Positions 53,126 through 61,983 of a stretch of DNA of 64,000 nucleotides are shown in pieces. The first letter of the stretch is position 1; each line of letters starts with the position of its first letter. Under the pieces are notes generated by a model. The model had not been told where the DNA came from. It did not search any database and saw nothing but the letters and a program-made list of their open reading frames with translations. The stretch comes from Hungatella sp. (lineage in GTDB: Bacteria > Bacillota > Clostridia > Lachnospirales > Lachnospiraceae): NCBI GenBank assembly GCA_022792815.1, contig JAAWBS010000009.1, positions 87,618-151,617 on the forward strand, given 5' to 3'. The position numbers and the translations under genes were made by a program.

Positions 53126-54148
53126 ATGGGGACAGTATCTGAGACGAGATATTATCTGGCCCCCATGGAGGGAATAACTGGTTATGTGTTCCGCAATGTG
53201 TATCACAGCTGCTTCCCGGCTATGGACAAATATTTCACCCCCTTTCTGTCACCGAATCAGAACGGGACCTTAAGCCCGAAAGAATATCGTGATGTGAGAC
53301 CGGACCACAATGAGGGCATGCATGTGGTCCCACAGATCTTAACCAACCGGGCAGAGGATTTTATCGCCACAGCCAGGCTCTTAAAAAAGATGGGCTATGA
53401 TGAGGTAAACTTAAACCTGGGCTGTCCTTCCAACACTGTGGTGTCCAAGGGCCGCGGCTCCGGGTTTCTGGCATCTCCGGAACAGTTGGACCGGTGTCTC
53501 TACCAGATCTTCTCCGGTTTGGATATAAAGATCTCCGTCAAGACGAGAATCGGAAAAGAGAGTCCGGATGAATTTGAACGGCTTCTCTCCATCTATAACC
53601 GTTATCACATGGAGGAGCTGATCATCCATCCCCGGATCCAAAAGGACATGTACCGCAATGTCCCCCGCATGGATGTGTTTGCACGGGCATGGACCCACAG
53701 CTTAAACCCGGTGTGTTACAACGGAGATATCTTCTGGTCAGGAGATGCCAAGGTTCTAAAAGAACGTTTCCCATCCCTCTCTGCCGTCATGCTGGGGCGC
53801 GGAATCATCGCCAACCCGGGGCTTCTTCTCACCTTCGGACAGTCAGGAGGGACTCCCGGGCTGTCCAAAGAGCGGCTGAAAGAATTTCACGACCGTCTCT
53901 ATGAGGCCAACCGCCGGGTATACCTGGCAGAGGCAGGCCCGAAAGTCGTGCTGTTCAAGATGAAGGAGGTCTGGTGCTACCTGATCACCTCGTTCGAAGA
54001 CAGTGAAAAACCGGGAAAAAAGATCAAAAAGGCACAGACCCTACAAGACTACGAAGCCGCAGTGTCGGCCCTGTTTCAGACCACGAAGCTTACGGACAGG
54101 GCCATGGGGCAGAAAGGAGAGTTTCATGCAGTTATATCCGGCAATTGA
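53126..54148 (+). CDS. tRNA-dihydrouridine synthase
   Basis: A 340-residue FMN enzyme reducing uridines in tRNA. The start YYLAPMEGITGYVFRNVYHS is the family N-terminus and NLNLGCPSNTVVSKGRGSGF carries the catalytic Cys. KISVKTRIGK and MLGRGIIANPGLL are the flavin-binding blocks. It ends inside the hisA gene by 23 bp, so it and hisA are coupled. Whether it is DusA-, B- or C-type cannot be settled here. Confidence 0.92.
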   Translation: MGTVSETRYYLAPMEGITGYVFRNVYHSCFPAMDKYFTPFLSPNQNGTLSPKEYRDVRPDHNEGMHVVPQILTNRAEDFIATARLLKKMGYDEVNLNLGCPSNTVVSKGRGSGFLASPEQLDRCLYQIFSGLDIKISVKTRIGKESPDEFERLLSIYNRYHMEELIIHPRIQKDMYRNVPRMDVFARAWTHSLNPVCYNGDIFWSGDAKVLKERFPSLSAVMLGRGIIANPGLLLTFGQSGGTPGLSKERLKEFHDRLYEANRRVYLAEAGPKVVLFKMKEVWCYLITSFEDSEKPGKKIKKAQTLQDYEAAVSALFQTTKLTDRAMGQKGEFHAVISGN

Positions 54149-54866
54149 TATGAAGGACGGGAAATGTGTCCGTCTCACCCAGGGGTCCTTTGACCATGTC
54201 AAGGTATACTCCGACACCCCGTGGGAGATCGCCAAAATGTGGGTGTCAGACGGAGCCACGTTTCTCCACCTGGTAGATTTAGACGGCGCACTGGCAGGAA
54301 GTTCTGTCAATGAACCGGTGATCCGCAGCATCTTAGAAGCAGTGGATGTGCCGGTGGAGGTAGGCGGCGGGATCCGCAGCCGACAGACCGTGTCGGCTAT
54401 GCTGAGCCTCGGTGTGAGCAGAGTCATCATCGGCACAAAGGCGGTGAGAGAGCCGGAACTGATCCGGGAACTGATCCGGGAGTTCGGCCCGGATCAGATC
54501 GTGGTCGGTGTGGATGCCAGGGACGGGCTGGTAGCGGTGGATGGCTGGGAGGAGGTCAGCGCCCTGACGGCTCTCAACTTGTGCAGAAAGATGAAAGAAT
54601 ACGGCGTCCGCCATGTAGTGTACACCGACATCTCCCGGGACGGGATGCTCTCCGGTCCCAATATCTCCGCCACAAAAAAATTGGCCGAGGATACAGGGCT
54701 GGACGTCATCGCCTCCGGCGGAGTCTCCTCCATGGAGGATCTGCAGAGACTCTATGAACAGGGGATCTCCGGGGTGATCATCGGAAAGGCTCTCTATGAA
54801 CAGAGACTAAATCTTCGGGAGGCCGTGGAAAGATTCCAGCACCCGTGTACTGACAACCTGACGTGA
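54126..54866 (+). CDS. hisA: ProFAR isomerase
   Basis: A 246-residue TIM-barrel isomerase, step four of histidine synthesis. [15 protein letters not shown] has the catalytic Asp8; [26 protein letters not shown] and [10 protein letters not shown] (second Asp) complete the active site. Start ATG 54126 overlaps dus by 23 bp and has AAAGGAGAG upstream; a longer frame from 54003 lies within dus. The stop is 23 bp before the chosen start of hisIE. Confidence 0.96.
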   Translation: MQLYPAIDMKDGKCVRLTQGSFDHVKVYSDTPWEIAKMWVSDGATFLHLVDLDGALAGSSVNEPVIRSILEAVDVPVEVGGGIRSRQTVSAMLSLGVSRVIIGTKAVREPELIRELIREFGPDQIVVGVDARDGLVAVDGWEEVSALTALNLCRKMKEYGVRHVVYTDISRDGMLSGPNISATKKLAEDTGLDVIASGGVSSMEDLQRLYEQGISGVIIGKALYEQRLNLREAVERFQHPCTDNLT

Positions 54867-54889
54867 CCGGCAAGGGAGGAAAAGGACCT

Positions 54890-56200
54890 ATGACTTACAA
54901 AAAATTGATACCCGGGTTCGGATACAGGGAAGGGCAGGCCGTCAGCCTCGACCGAACTCAGAAGACACTTCACCAGGATCTGTTGGCACGGATCCGGCAG
55001 TGCGGAGATGACGGGGCAGACGAGCTGTTTTTCTATGATCTGTCCCTGACCGATGAGGACCATGAGAGAGCCATACTGACCATCAAGGAGGCAGCCAGGG
55101 CCGTGGATGTCCCCATCATAGCTGGAGGCCGGACCAGAAAGCTGGAGGACATCAAAAAATATCTGTATGCCGGGGCCAAAGCCGTATTTCTCGATGTTTC
55201 TGATGACGACAACATCGATCTGATCAAGGAGGGGGCCCATCGGTTCGGAGGCGAGAAGATCTACGCCTTGCTTCCTGATCTCTCCTACGTGAAACGCGGG
55301 GAGGAGTTTGGACAGCTGGGAGCTTCCATGCTGATTTTAAACCTCCCGAAAGAGACGGGTGATGGAAATTTTTCCCGGGAGCTGGCCGACGTCCTGAAAC
55401 CTCACCATCTGCCGGTACTGGTTCTGTGCGGACCGTATCAGACGGGGACCGACGATTCCCTTCTTCAGATTCCATCCGTGGAAGGCATGATCTTTTCAGA
55501 CTCCCCGGATGATCCCCAAAGCTGTATGGAGATGAAGCAGAACCTTCAAGAGAGAGGGATCTCTGTAGATACCTTCGAGAGCCGGATTCGCTGGGAGGAC
55601 TTTAAGACCAACTCTGACGGGCTGGTTCCCGCCGTCGTCCAGGATTACAAGACCTCACAGGTACTGATGCTGGCCTATATGAACCGGGAGTCCTTCGAGC
55701 AGACACTAAAGACCGGAAAGATGACCTATTTCAGCCGGAGCCGTCAGGCCCTCTGGCTTAAGGGCGAGACCTCCGGCCACTATCAGTATGTCAAATCTCT
55801 GCACTTAGACTGTGACAATGACACCATCCTGGCAAAGGTGAAGCAGATCGGAGCCGCCTGCCATACCGGGAAGCGGTCTTGCTTTTTCAAGCCGTTGGTG
55901 CAGAAAGAATACCGGGACACCAATCCCTTAAAAGTATTTGAAGAGGTCTTTGCCGTGATTCTGGACCGAAAAGAGCATCCGAAAGAAGGGTCCTACACCA
56001 ACTATCTGTTTGACAAGGGGTTGGATAAGATCCTGAAAAAGATGGGGGAGGAGGCCACGGAGATCGTCATCGCAGCCAAAAACCCCAACCCGGAGGAGAT
56101 CAAGTACGAGATCTCCGACTTCCTCTACCACATGATGGTTCTGATGGCCGACAGAGGCATCAGCTGGGAGGAGATCATGGAGGAACTGGCTAACCGATAG
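54890..56200 (+). CDS. hisIE: HisF-like-HisI-HisE fusion (phosphoribosyl-AMP cyclohydrolase/phosphoribosyl-ATP diphosphatase)
   Basis: A 436-residue three-part protein. Residues 1 to about 210 resemble half-degenerate His[27 protein letters not shown] and [23 protein letters not shown] align with it, but the catalytic Asp after the first strand is Gly and the second catalytic strand is unrecognisable. Residues about 220-335 are HisI with the zinc site DCDNDTIL and [11 protein letters not shown]. The last about 95 residues are HisE ([24 protein letters not shown]). It performs steps two and three of the pathway. Start ATG 54890 is behind GGGAGGA; GTG 54863 is possible. hisF, hisH and hisC are not in the window, so the N-terminal part is unlikely to replace HisF. 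Confidence 0.9.
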   Translation: MTYKKLIPGFGYREGQAVSLDRTQKTLHQDLLARIRQCGDDGADELFFYDLSLTDEDHERAILTIKEAARAVDVPIIAGGRTRKLEDIKKYLYAGAKAVFLDVSDDDNIDLIKEGAHRFGGEKIYALLPDLSYVKRGEEFGQLGASMLILNLPKETGDGNFSRELADVLKPHHLPVLVLCGPYQTGTDDSLLQIPSVEGMIFSDSPDDPQSCMEMKQNLQERGISVDTFESRIRWEDFKTNSDGLVPAVVQDYKTSQVLMLAYMNRESFEQTLKTGKMTYFSRSRQALWLKGETSGHYQYVKSLHLDCDNDTILAKVKQIGAACHTGKRSCFFKPLVQKEYRDTNPLKVFEEVFAVILDRKEHPKEGSYTNYLFDKGLDKILKKMGEEATEIVIAAKNPNPEEIKYEISDFLYHMMVLMADRGISWEEIMEELANR

Positions 56201-56239
56201 GAAAGGACAAAATAAAAAGACTCACAGGAGGAATGAAAT

Positions 56240-57478
56240 ATGGATACAACCGTTTTGGAGCGTTTTCTCAAATACATCAAGGTGGACACCATGTCCAAGC
56301 CGGAACAGGAGTCTGTGCCCAGCACCGGGATCCAGAAAGACCTGGCCAAAATCCTGGAACAGGAGCTGCGCACCATGGGGGCAGTCGATGTGAAGATGGA
56401 TGATCACGGCTATGTCTACGGGACTATCCCTGCCACCACGGACAAGAAGGTCCTCTCACTTGGATTCGTCGCCCACATGGATACGTCGCCCGCCTACTCC
56501 GGAAAAGACGTAAAGGCTCAGATCATTCGGAATTATGACGGAGGAGTTATCGTGATGAACCGGGAAACCGGACTTTCCATGGGACCGGAGCAGTATCCGG
56601 AGCTCTCGAATTATAAAGGACAGGATCTGATCACCACAGATGGAACCACTCTTTTGGGAGCCGACGACAAGGCGGGCATCGCGGAGATCATGGCTCTCGC
56701 CCAGTATTTATTAGAGCATCCGGAGATCCCCCACGGTGCTGTCAAGGTAGGCTTCACCCCCGACGAGGAAGTGGGAAGAGGAGCGGATTTTTTCGATATC
56801 CCGGGATTCGGAGCCGACGTGGCCTACACCGTAGACGGAGGCGCTCTCGGAGAGCTGGAGTATGAGAATTTCAACGCCGCCTCGGCCAAGGTCACGGTCC
56901 ACGGTCTCAGCATCCATCCCGGCTCCTCCAAGGGGAAGATGAAGAATGCCATCCTCATGGCCATGGAATTTCAGAGCATGCTCCCGGTCTTTGACAATCC
57001 CATGTACACTCAGGACTATGAGGGATTCTTCCACTTGGATCACATCACCGGGTGCGTGGAGACCGCGGTGATGGACTATATTATCCGGGACCATGACATG
57101 GAGAAGTTTCTGGCCAAGAAGGCCTCCATGGAGCGTGTGGCCGCCTATCTGAACCAGAAGTATGGAGACGGCACCATCGAACTGGCCATGAAGGATTCCT
57201 ACTTCAACATGAAGGAAAAGATCCTGGATCACATGTACCTGATCGATCTGGCCAAGGAGGCCATGGCCTCCCTGGGGATCGAGCCTGTGGTGGTGCCCAT
57301 CCGCGGGGGAACGGACGGGGCTGCCTTGTCCCACAGAGGACTGCCATGTCCCAACCTGTGTACCGGCGGCCACAATTTCCACGGAAAATTCGAGTATATC
57401 CCCGTCCAGGCCATGGAGAAGACCACAGAGCTGCTTCTTGCCATCGTGAAAAAATTCGCCGACTTCAGCCAAGAGTAA
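56240..57478 (+). CDS. pepT: Peptidase T (tripeptide aminopeptidase)
   Basis: A 412-residue zinc peptidase of the M20 family releasing the N-terminal residue of tripeptides. [29 protein letters not shown] and [14 protein letters not shown] carry the metal ligands and catalytic Glu; [17 protein letters not shown] and [19 protein letters not shown] are PepT signatures. Start ATG 56240 is behind AGGAGG. Its stop is 2 bp from the stop of the converging amidohydrolase. Confidence 0.95.
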   Translation: MDTTVLERFLKYIKVDTMSKPEQESVPSTGIQKDLAKILEQELRTMGAVDVKMDDHGYVYGTIPATTDKKVLSLGFVAHMDTSPAYSGKDVKAQIIRNYDGGVIVMNRETGLSMGPEQYPELSNYKGQDLITTDGTTLLGADDKAGIAEIMALAQYLLEHPEIPHGAVKVGFTPDEEVGRGADFFDIPGFGADVAYTVDGGALGELEYENFNAASAKVTVHGLSIHPGSSKGKMKNAILMAMEFQSMLPVFDNPMYTQDYEGFFHLDHITGCVETAVMDYIIRDHDMEKFLAKKASMERVAAYLNQKYGDGTIELAMKDSYFNMKEKILDHMYLIDLAKEAMASLGIEPVVVPIRGGTDGAALSHRGLPCPNLCTGGHNFHGKFEYIPVQAMEKTTELLLAIVKKFADFSQE

Positions 57479-57480
57479 GC

Positions 57481-58659
57481 TTATCCTTTTTGAAATACCA
57501 CCTCTCCTCCTATGACTGTCATGGCGCAGTCGAGAAGAGCCTGGATATCCTCCAGAGGATCACCCTCAAAGACGGCAAAGTTGGCCCGCTTGCCCACCGT
57601 GATGGAGCCATGGGTATCCGTTACCCCTAAAAGCCGGGCAGCGTGGAGGGTGCCGCACTGAAGAGCTTCCATGGGGGTCATCCCGTTCTGAACCATGAGG
57701 ACTGCCTCAAATGCCGTCTTGTCATAGGAGTTAAAGGGAGTTCCCGCATCCGTGCCCAAGGCGATCTTCACCCCCGCCTTGTGGGCACGGCGGAAGTTTT
57801 CCTGGTGGTCCGCTATGGTGCGCTCCACCTTCCTGACCATAAAGTCGGGGATCCCGGCCTCTGTGCCGTATTTTTGAATCCAGTATGGGGCGGCGAGGGT
57901 GGGGACATAGAACACGTCGTGTTCCTTCATAAAGTCATAGCACCACTGATCCATGTAAAATCCGTGTTCGATGGAATCCACGCCGGCTCTCAAAGCATTC
58001 TTGATCCCTGTCATGCCCTGGGCATGGGTGAAGGTCCTGGCGCCGGCCTTGTGGGCCTCCTCGATGGCTGCCCGAAGTTCCTCCTCCGTCAGCTGCGGGG
58101 AACCCGGCTCCACCCCTTTGGTCATGACACCGCCGGTGGCCATCACCTTGATCCAGTTGGCGCCGGCCTTCAGCTGTTCCCTGGCTGCCTTGCGGCACTC
58201 GTCAGGGCCGTCGGCCTCCCTCCCTTCTGCGTGGCCGTGTCCGCCGGTCATACAGATACATCGGCAGGAGGTCTGCATCTCCGGAGCCACGATATCACCT
58301 GCCAGCTGGGCATTGTGCAGATCCACATCAATGTAGGCGGGCGCTCCGGCATCCCGGATGTAAGTCACACCGGAGTTCACCAGAGTTCGGAGATTTTTCA
58401 CCGCTCGAATAGCCTGGGCCGCCTGGCTGATCTGCTGGTGAACACCTGTCCCCGCATCCGCACACATGTGTACATGGCAGTTGAAGAGACCGGGAGTCAT
58501 AGTCTTTCCTTTCAGGTCCACCACCTTGGCGCCATCCGGTGCCGGTATCTCGGTTCCGATCTCTCTGATAACCCCGTCCTCCGCCAATACGGAGCAGTCC
58601 GCAATCACCGTCTCCTGAATCACATCCACTATGTTTCCATGGGTAAAGATTGTTACCAT
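57481..58659 (-). CDS. Amidohydrolase family protein (imidazolonepropionase-like)
   Basis: A 392-residue metal-dependent hydrolase on the minus strand. The HxH metal motif is in MTPGLFNCHVHMCAD, a Lys for bridging is in NWIKVMATGGV, and HGFYMDQW and GTDAGTPF hold the remaining ligands (His, Asp). The closest feel is to the Xaa-Pro/N-acyl amino acid hydrolase group of the amidohydrolase superfamily; the exact substrate is not visible. I chose the second ATG (58659) because AGAGGG lies 6 nt before it; the ATG at 58665 touches that site. It converges on pepT with a 2-bp gap. Confidence 0.85.
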   Translation of the reverse strand: MVTIFTHGNIVDVIQETVIADCSVLAEDGVIREIGTEIPAPDGAKVVDLKGKTMTPGLFNCHVHMCADAGTGVHQQISQAAQAIRAVKNLRTLVNSGVTYIRDAGAPAYIDVDLHNAQLAGDIVAPEMQTSCRCICMTGGHGHAEGREADGPDECRKAAREQLKAGANWIKVMATGGVMTKGVEPGSPQLTEEELRAAIEEAHKAGARTFTHAQGMTGIKNALRAGVDSIEHGFYMDQWCYDFMKEHDVFYVPTLAAPYWIQKYGTEAGIPDFMVRKVERTIADHQENFRRAHKAGVKIALGTDAGTPFNSYDKTAFEAVLMVQNGMTPMEALQCGTLHAARLLGVTDTHGSITVGKRANFAVFEGDPLEDIQALLDCAMTVIGGEVVFQKG

Positions 58660-58754
58660 ATTCATCCCTCTTTTCTGTCGTCTTATGCCATAGATTGTAT
58701 CATATTTCTCCCTGTTTGTGTGAGATTTTTGTGAGATCTCAACGACCTGCTTGA

Positions 58755-58783
58755 TTGACTTTCCAAAAAAGACATGCTATAGT
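58755..58783 (+). promoter_or_regulatory. Promoter of the SGNH hydrolase gene
   Basis: TTGACT (58755-58760), 17-bp spacer, TATAGT (58778-58783). This sits where a naive frame would place the start codon, so the protein begins downstream at 58821. Confidence 0.85.
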
Positions 58784-58820
58784 GTTGGCAAATAAAACTA
58801 TCAGCATGAAGGAGAAAACT

Positions 58821-59468
58821 ATGGCAAGTATTCTGGATGGGAAGACCCTTGTGGCGTTGGGAGACTCCCTGATCTACGGAAATCAGTTGGGAAATGATAA
58901 GACCTGGATCCATCTTCTGGCTCAAAAGCATCATATGAAGGCATATAACTATGGGGAAAACGGAAATCCTGTGGCATCGCAGACCACAGAGCCGGAGAGG
59001 ATTCCCATGTGTGTCCGCTACCGGGATATGGTCGGAGAGGCCGACTATGTGGTGATTCTCGGAGGGGCCAACGACAAGCGGCTTGATGTTCCGATAGGTG
59101 AGATTTCCGTCTCAAATCCGGATATTACCACCTTTGCAGGTGCTCTGAACACTCTGATCGGCGGAGTCACAGCCAAGTACCCCAGGGCCAGGCTCCTTCT
59201 CATGACCAACTACAACCGCTGGCCAAACTCCAACCGATTAGGGCTTTCGGACATCGACTATGTGGACGCCATGCTGAAGATCGCTTCCTTCTGGTCCATT
59301 CCCTGTTTTGACAATTATCGAAACATTGGGATATCCTTCCAGAACCCCGCTCACCTCTCCTGGATCGACGAGGGTATCAGCCTTGGCCTGCCGAAGAATC
59401 ACCATTTCTCGGAGGAAGCATATGTTTGGCTTTTACCACGATATGAGTCTTTGCTTGAGGGACTGTAG
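58821..59468 (+). CDS. SGNH/GDSL hydrolase family protein
   Basis: A 215-residue esterase or lipase of the SGNH fold. The nucleophile is Ser16 in VALGDSLIYG, and the oxyanion Asn84 is in ILGGANDKR. LPKNHHFSEEAY near the C-terminus likely gives the His. There is no signal peptide, so it is cytosolic. Start ATG 58821 is behind AAGGAG. Unlike its neighbours on both sides it is alone, with its own promoter. Substrate unknown. Confidence 0.88.
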   Translation: MASILDGKTLVALGDSLIYGNQLGNDKTWIHLLAQKHHMKAYNYGENGNPVASQTTEPERIPMCVRYRDMVGEADYVVILGGANDKRLDVPIGEISVSNPDITTFAGALNTLIGGVTAKYPRARLLLMTNYNRWPNSNRLGLSDIDYVDAMLKIASFWSIPCFDNYRNIGISFQNPAHLSWIDEGISLGLPKNHHFSEEAYVWLLPRYESLLEGL

Positions 59469-59505
59469 GCGGCAGGACGGCAAATGAGTCTTCTCCGTGA
59501 GAGAT

Positions 59506-59523
59506 CAGTGACAAATGTCACTG
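59506..59523 (+). promoter_or_regulatory. Perfect palindrome upstream of the polytopic protein gene
   Basis: CAGTGACA-AA-TGTCACTG, eight-base arms with a 2-bp centre. TGACA/GTGAC pieces recur at 59530-59541 and at 59627-59637, where TTGACAGTGAC includes a good -35 box but no clear -10 box. It looks like a repressor operator or an element for an activator. Nothing else is seen in the 208-bp gap apart from the next hairpin. Confidence 0.5.
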
Positions 59524-59594
59524 CTTTCATGACAGGTGACATCTATGATCCCCTTTCCAGATTTTGTATCATATAAGCAGAAGATGAAAGGTAA

Positions 59595-59628
59595 GGCTGA
59601 TTGATGATTCAGCCGAAATTTTCGTTTT
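59595..59628 (+). terminator. Possible terminator after the SGNH gene
   Basis: GGCTGA (59595-59600) pairs with TCAGCC (59609-59614), followed by a T-rich but interrupted tail (ATTTTCGTTTT). Confidence 0.4.
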
Positions 59629-59676
59629 GACAGTGACTGCTTTATGTACATGAAATGATATGGAAGGGGGATCGAC

Positions 59677-61905
59677 ATGAATTGGATTATCATTGTTTTG
59701 GTATGGCTCATCGCACCGTTTGCAGAATTGGGAATTATTATCGGATTGTGTGTCAAAAATGACAGGTATAAGCGGCAGATTGCGGAATTAACCTGGCAAA
59801 AGGACAGATTTCATATGCGCCAGCGGGCGATGGGAAATCTGAGGGAACAGGAAACCTCTCAAAATCAGACGGATCTCCAAGAGCAGACAGACGGCCAGAG
59901 GCAGACAAAACCTCCGGCACAGGCAGCACCCCAGGAGCTTCCCAAAGACCAAAAGTCTAATACCGGCTCCGACATAACAGAGAGTCACGGCTTTGGACAG
60001 AGGATTCTTAAGGGGACAGGAAATAATCTGGGGACCCTCGCTCTGGTTCTCGGGGTGGTGTTCATCGTTCTGGCCGGGCTGATTTTTGCCACCACTACCT
60101 GGCATGTGCTGGCAGATCTGTACAAAGCGGTTTTGGTCCTGGCCTGTGCGGGAGTGTTTTTCGGAGCCAGCTTTCTGGCCAAGAAGGTGTTTGACATCCG
60201 AAGAACCGGCAATGCATTTTATATTTTGGGCAGTGTATTTTTGTTTCTCACAGTGTTAGCCGGGGCATATTTCAGGCTTCTGGGGCCGGAGTTTATCCTG
60301 GAGGGGAAAAATCGGTGGAAGGTTCTGTGGGTCGGCAGCCTCGTGCTGGAAGGCGCTTTCTTTGCAGGGCTGAAACAGTTTGATGACCGGATCTACACCC
60401 AGGCCAGCCTGTGGGGGATGAGTGTCAGCATGTTCTTTCTGGTCAAATCCTGCTCCATGGATCTGGGCGGATTTGTATCGGTCATGATGATTTACTCTGG
60501 CGTTTTGATTCTGATCAGGGAATTTTCCAAGGGACGCACAGAGCGGGAAGGGGGCAGCGGATTTTGGGAGATCCTGGAGCGGGAACTGGGGACTTTTGTG
60601 CCGGTCCATTTCTGGGTCTTTGGGATCCCCACGTTTCTTCGCGGATTTTTCGCCATCGCAAAGATGCTGACAGACGGGTGGATGGGAGTGAACCGGACGG
60701 TTCTTTGCGAAGATTTCCTGTTCGCTTTCACAGTGCCTGGAATGTTGGCCCTGGTCGTTCTGTGGGGCGGAATCTATATCTTGGCGCGGGGGAAGGACCG
60801 GGAAGTATATGATCCTCTCCTGGACCTGGCAGCGGCGGAGACCATTCTCTTCGGAGCCGGGCTGGTAAGCGAAGACTTTGCCTGCCGCATGGCGATGGGG
60901 AATCTTCTGTTTTTACTCAGAAAAGGGCTCTGGTTCTGGAGGACAGGAAAGCGAAAATCAGTAAAACAGGAGGAATTCCATGAATTCTTCTGGGATATCG
61001 CCGGATGTGTCCTGCTCATCGGTACGATCTTCAACTTTTATACGGCCAGGACGGTCACCATGGGGACTCTGATACTCTGCCTGGCGGCTTTTGCCGGGTA
61101 CTATGTCTGCTTTTACTTCGGACCGTGGCAGTGGACTCACATTCTGGCCAGTGCGGCCCTGCTGCCTCTTCCTCCGGCGGCAGTGTCCAGACTTCCTGTC
61201 AGCTTTGATCATATGGGGATCGCCGTGTTTGCGGTTCTCGTCATAAGCGGGGGAGTGGCACGGAGATTTTACCCCATCTTAAAACCGGATGACCGGGTTT
61301 TAGGAGGATGGCGTGCAGACTGGTTTCAGATTCTGGGGATCTTTGAGGTGTTTCTGATCGCCTCCCTGGGAAATCACTGGTGGCGGTTTGCCGGTACTTT
61401 GTTTGCCGCTCTGTATGTCCTCCAGTATGGGGCCGTGCCGTCTCTGAAAAAAGGAGCTCTGTTTTTATCGGCCTTTTTCCTGGCCCTTGCGTTCTGGGAT
61501 CAGCCTCTGGTTCGGTGGCCCATGTTCCTGGAGCTGGAGTTCTCCCTTCTTCCGGCAGTCTGGATCGCCTGGACGGCGGGAAAGATCTGGAACAGGACAT
61601 CCTGGATCCGGCCTGTTCAGACTCTCGGATATGTGATCTGTCTGCTGATCTTATGCGCAGATGCGGTGGGCTATGGCCGGGTGGAGGATTCCCTGGTGCT
61701 GGAGGGAATCTGTCTCTCCATCTTTGTGTGGGCACTGATAAAGGGATATTCTCTGTGGGTGAAGATCTCCGGTGCCGTCATCCTCTTCATCGTCCTGTTC
61801 ATGACCAGGGATTTCTGGCTGAGCATCTCCTGGTGGGTGTACCTTCTGGCAGCAGGCATCGGGCTCATCGTCTTTGCAGGGATTTTGGAGAAGAGGAGAA
61901 GGTAA
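59677..61905 (+). CDS. Large polytopic membrane protein of unknown function
   Basis: A 742-residue protein. An N-terminal membrane helix (about 2-27) is followed by a basic, then Gln-rich soluble segment (about 28-110, with many Gln in QTDLQEQTDGQRQTKPPAQ) and about 18-20 further membrane helices to the C-terminus. No catalytic motif is recognisable. The overall plan (short coil, then many helices) is like DUF2157/DUF2339-type proteins, but I do not call it. Start ATG 59677 is behind GGAAGGGGG. The kinase promoter lies directly after its stop. Function not inferred. Confidence 0.75.
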   Translation: MNWIIIVLVWLIAPFAELGIIIGLCVKNDRYKRQIAELTWQKDRFHMRQRAMGNLREQETSQNQTDLQEQTDGQRQTKPPAQAAPQELPKDQKSNTGSDITESHGFGQRILKGTGNNLGTLALVLGVVFIVLAGLIFATTTWHVLADLYKAVLVLACAGVFFGASFLAKKVFDIRRTGNAFYILGSVFLFLTVLAGAYFRLLGPEFILEGKNRWKVLWVGSLVLEGAFFAGLKQFDDRIYTQASLWGMSVSMFFLVKSCSMDLGGFVSVMMIYSGVLILIREFSKGRTEREGGSGFWEILERELGTFVPVHFWVFGIPTFLRGFFAIAKMLTDGWMGVNRTVLCEDFLFAFTVPGMLALVVLWGGIYILARGKDREVYDPLLDLAAAETILFGAGLVSEDFACRMAMGNLLFLLRKGLWFWRTGKRKSVKQEEFHEFFWDIAGCVLLIGTIFNFYTARTVTMGTLILCLAAFAGYYVCFYFGPWQWTHILASAALLPLPPAAVSRLPVSFDHMGIAVFAVLVISGGVARRFYPILKPDDRVLGGWRADWFQILGIFEVFLIASLGNHWWRFAGTLFAALYVLQYGAVPSLKKGALFLSAFFLALAFWDQPLVRWPMFLELEFSLLPAVWIAWTAGKIWNRTSWIRPVQTLGYVICLLILCADAVGYGRVEDSLVLEGICLSIFVWALIKGYSLWVKISGAVILFIVLFMTRDFWLSISWWVYLLAAGIGLIVFAGILEKRRR

Positions 61906-61911
61906 ACCCTT

Positions 61912-61940
61912 TTGACAGAACCACCGAAAAAGGCTATAAT
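61912..61940 (+). promoter_or_regulatory. Perfect consensus promoter of the two-component system
   Basis: TTGACA (61912-61917), 17-bp spacer, TATAAT (61935-61940), matching the sigma-A consensus at all 12 positions. The frame of the kinase is open through it, but translation should start at 61984. Confidence 0.92.
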
Positions 61941-61983
61941 AGATGCCGCAGAAAGATCGGGATACGGAGAAAGGATCGGTACT

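Noticed and set aside
54003..54125. N-terminal extension of hisA
   Set aside because: This part is the 3' end of dus in another frame; HisA proteins begin at the [10 protein letters not shown] segment.
57643..58734. 363-codon open frame antisense to the amidohydrolase
   Set aside because: The minus strand reads a clear amidohydrolase with HxH and other ligands; the plus-strand frame is a shadow.
58755..58820. TTG start for the SGNH hydrolase
   Set aside because: The TTG is the -35 box of the promoter at 58755-58783.
61912..61983. TTG start for the sensor kinase
   Set aside because: TTGACA here is the -35 box of a perfect promoter; translation should start after the transcript start, at ATG 61984.
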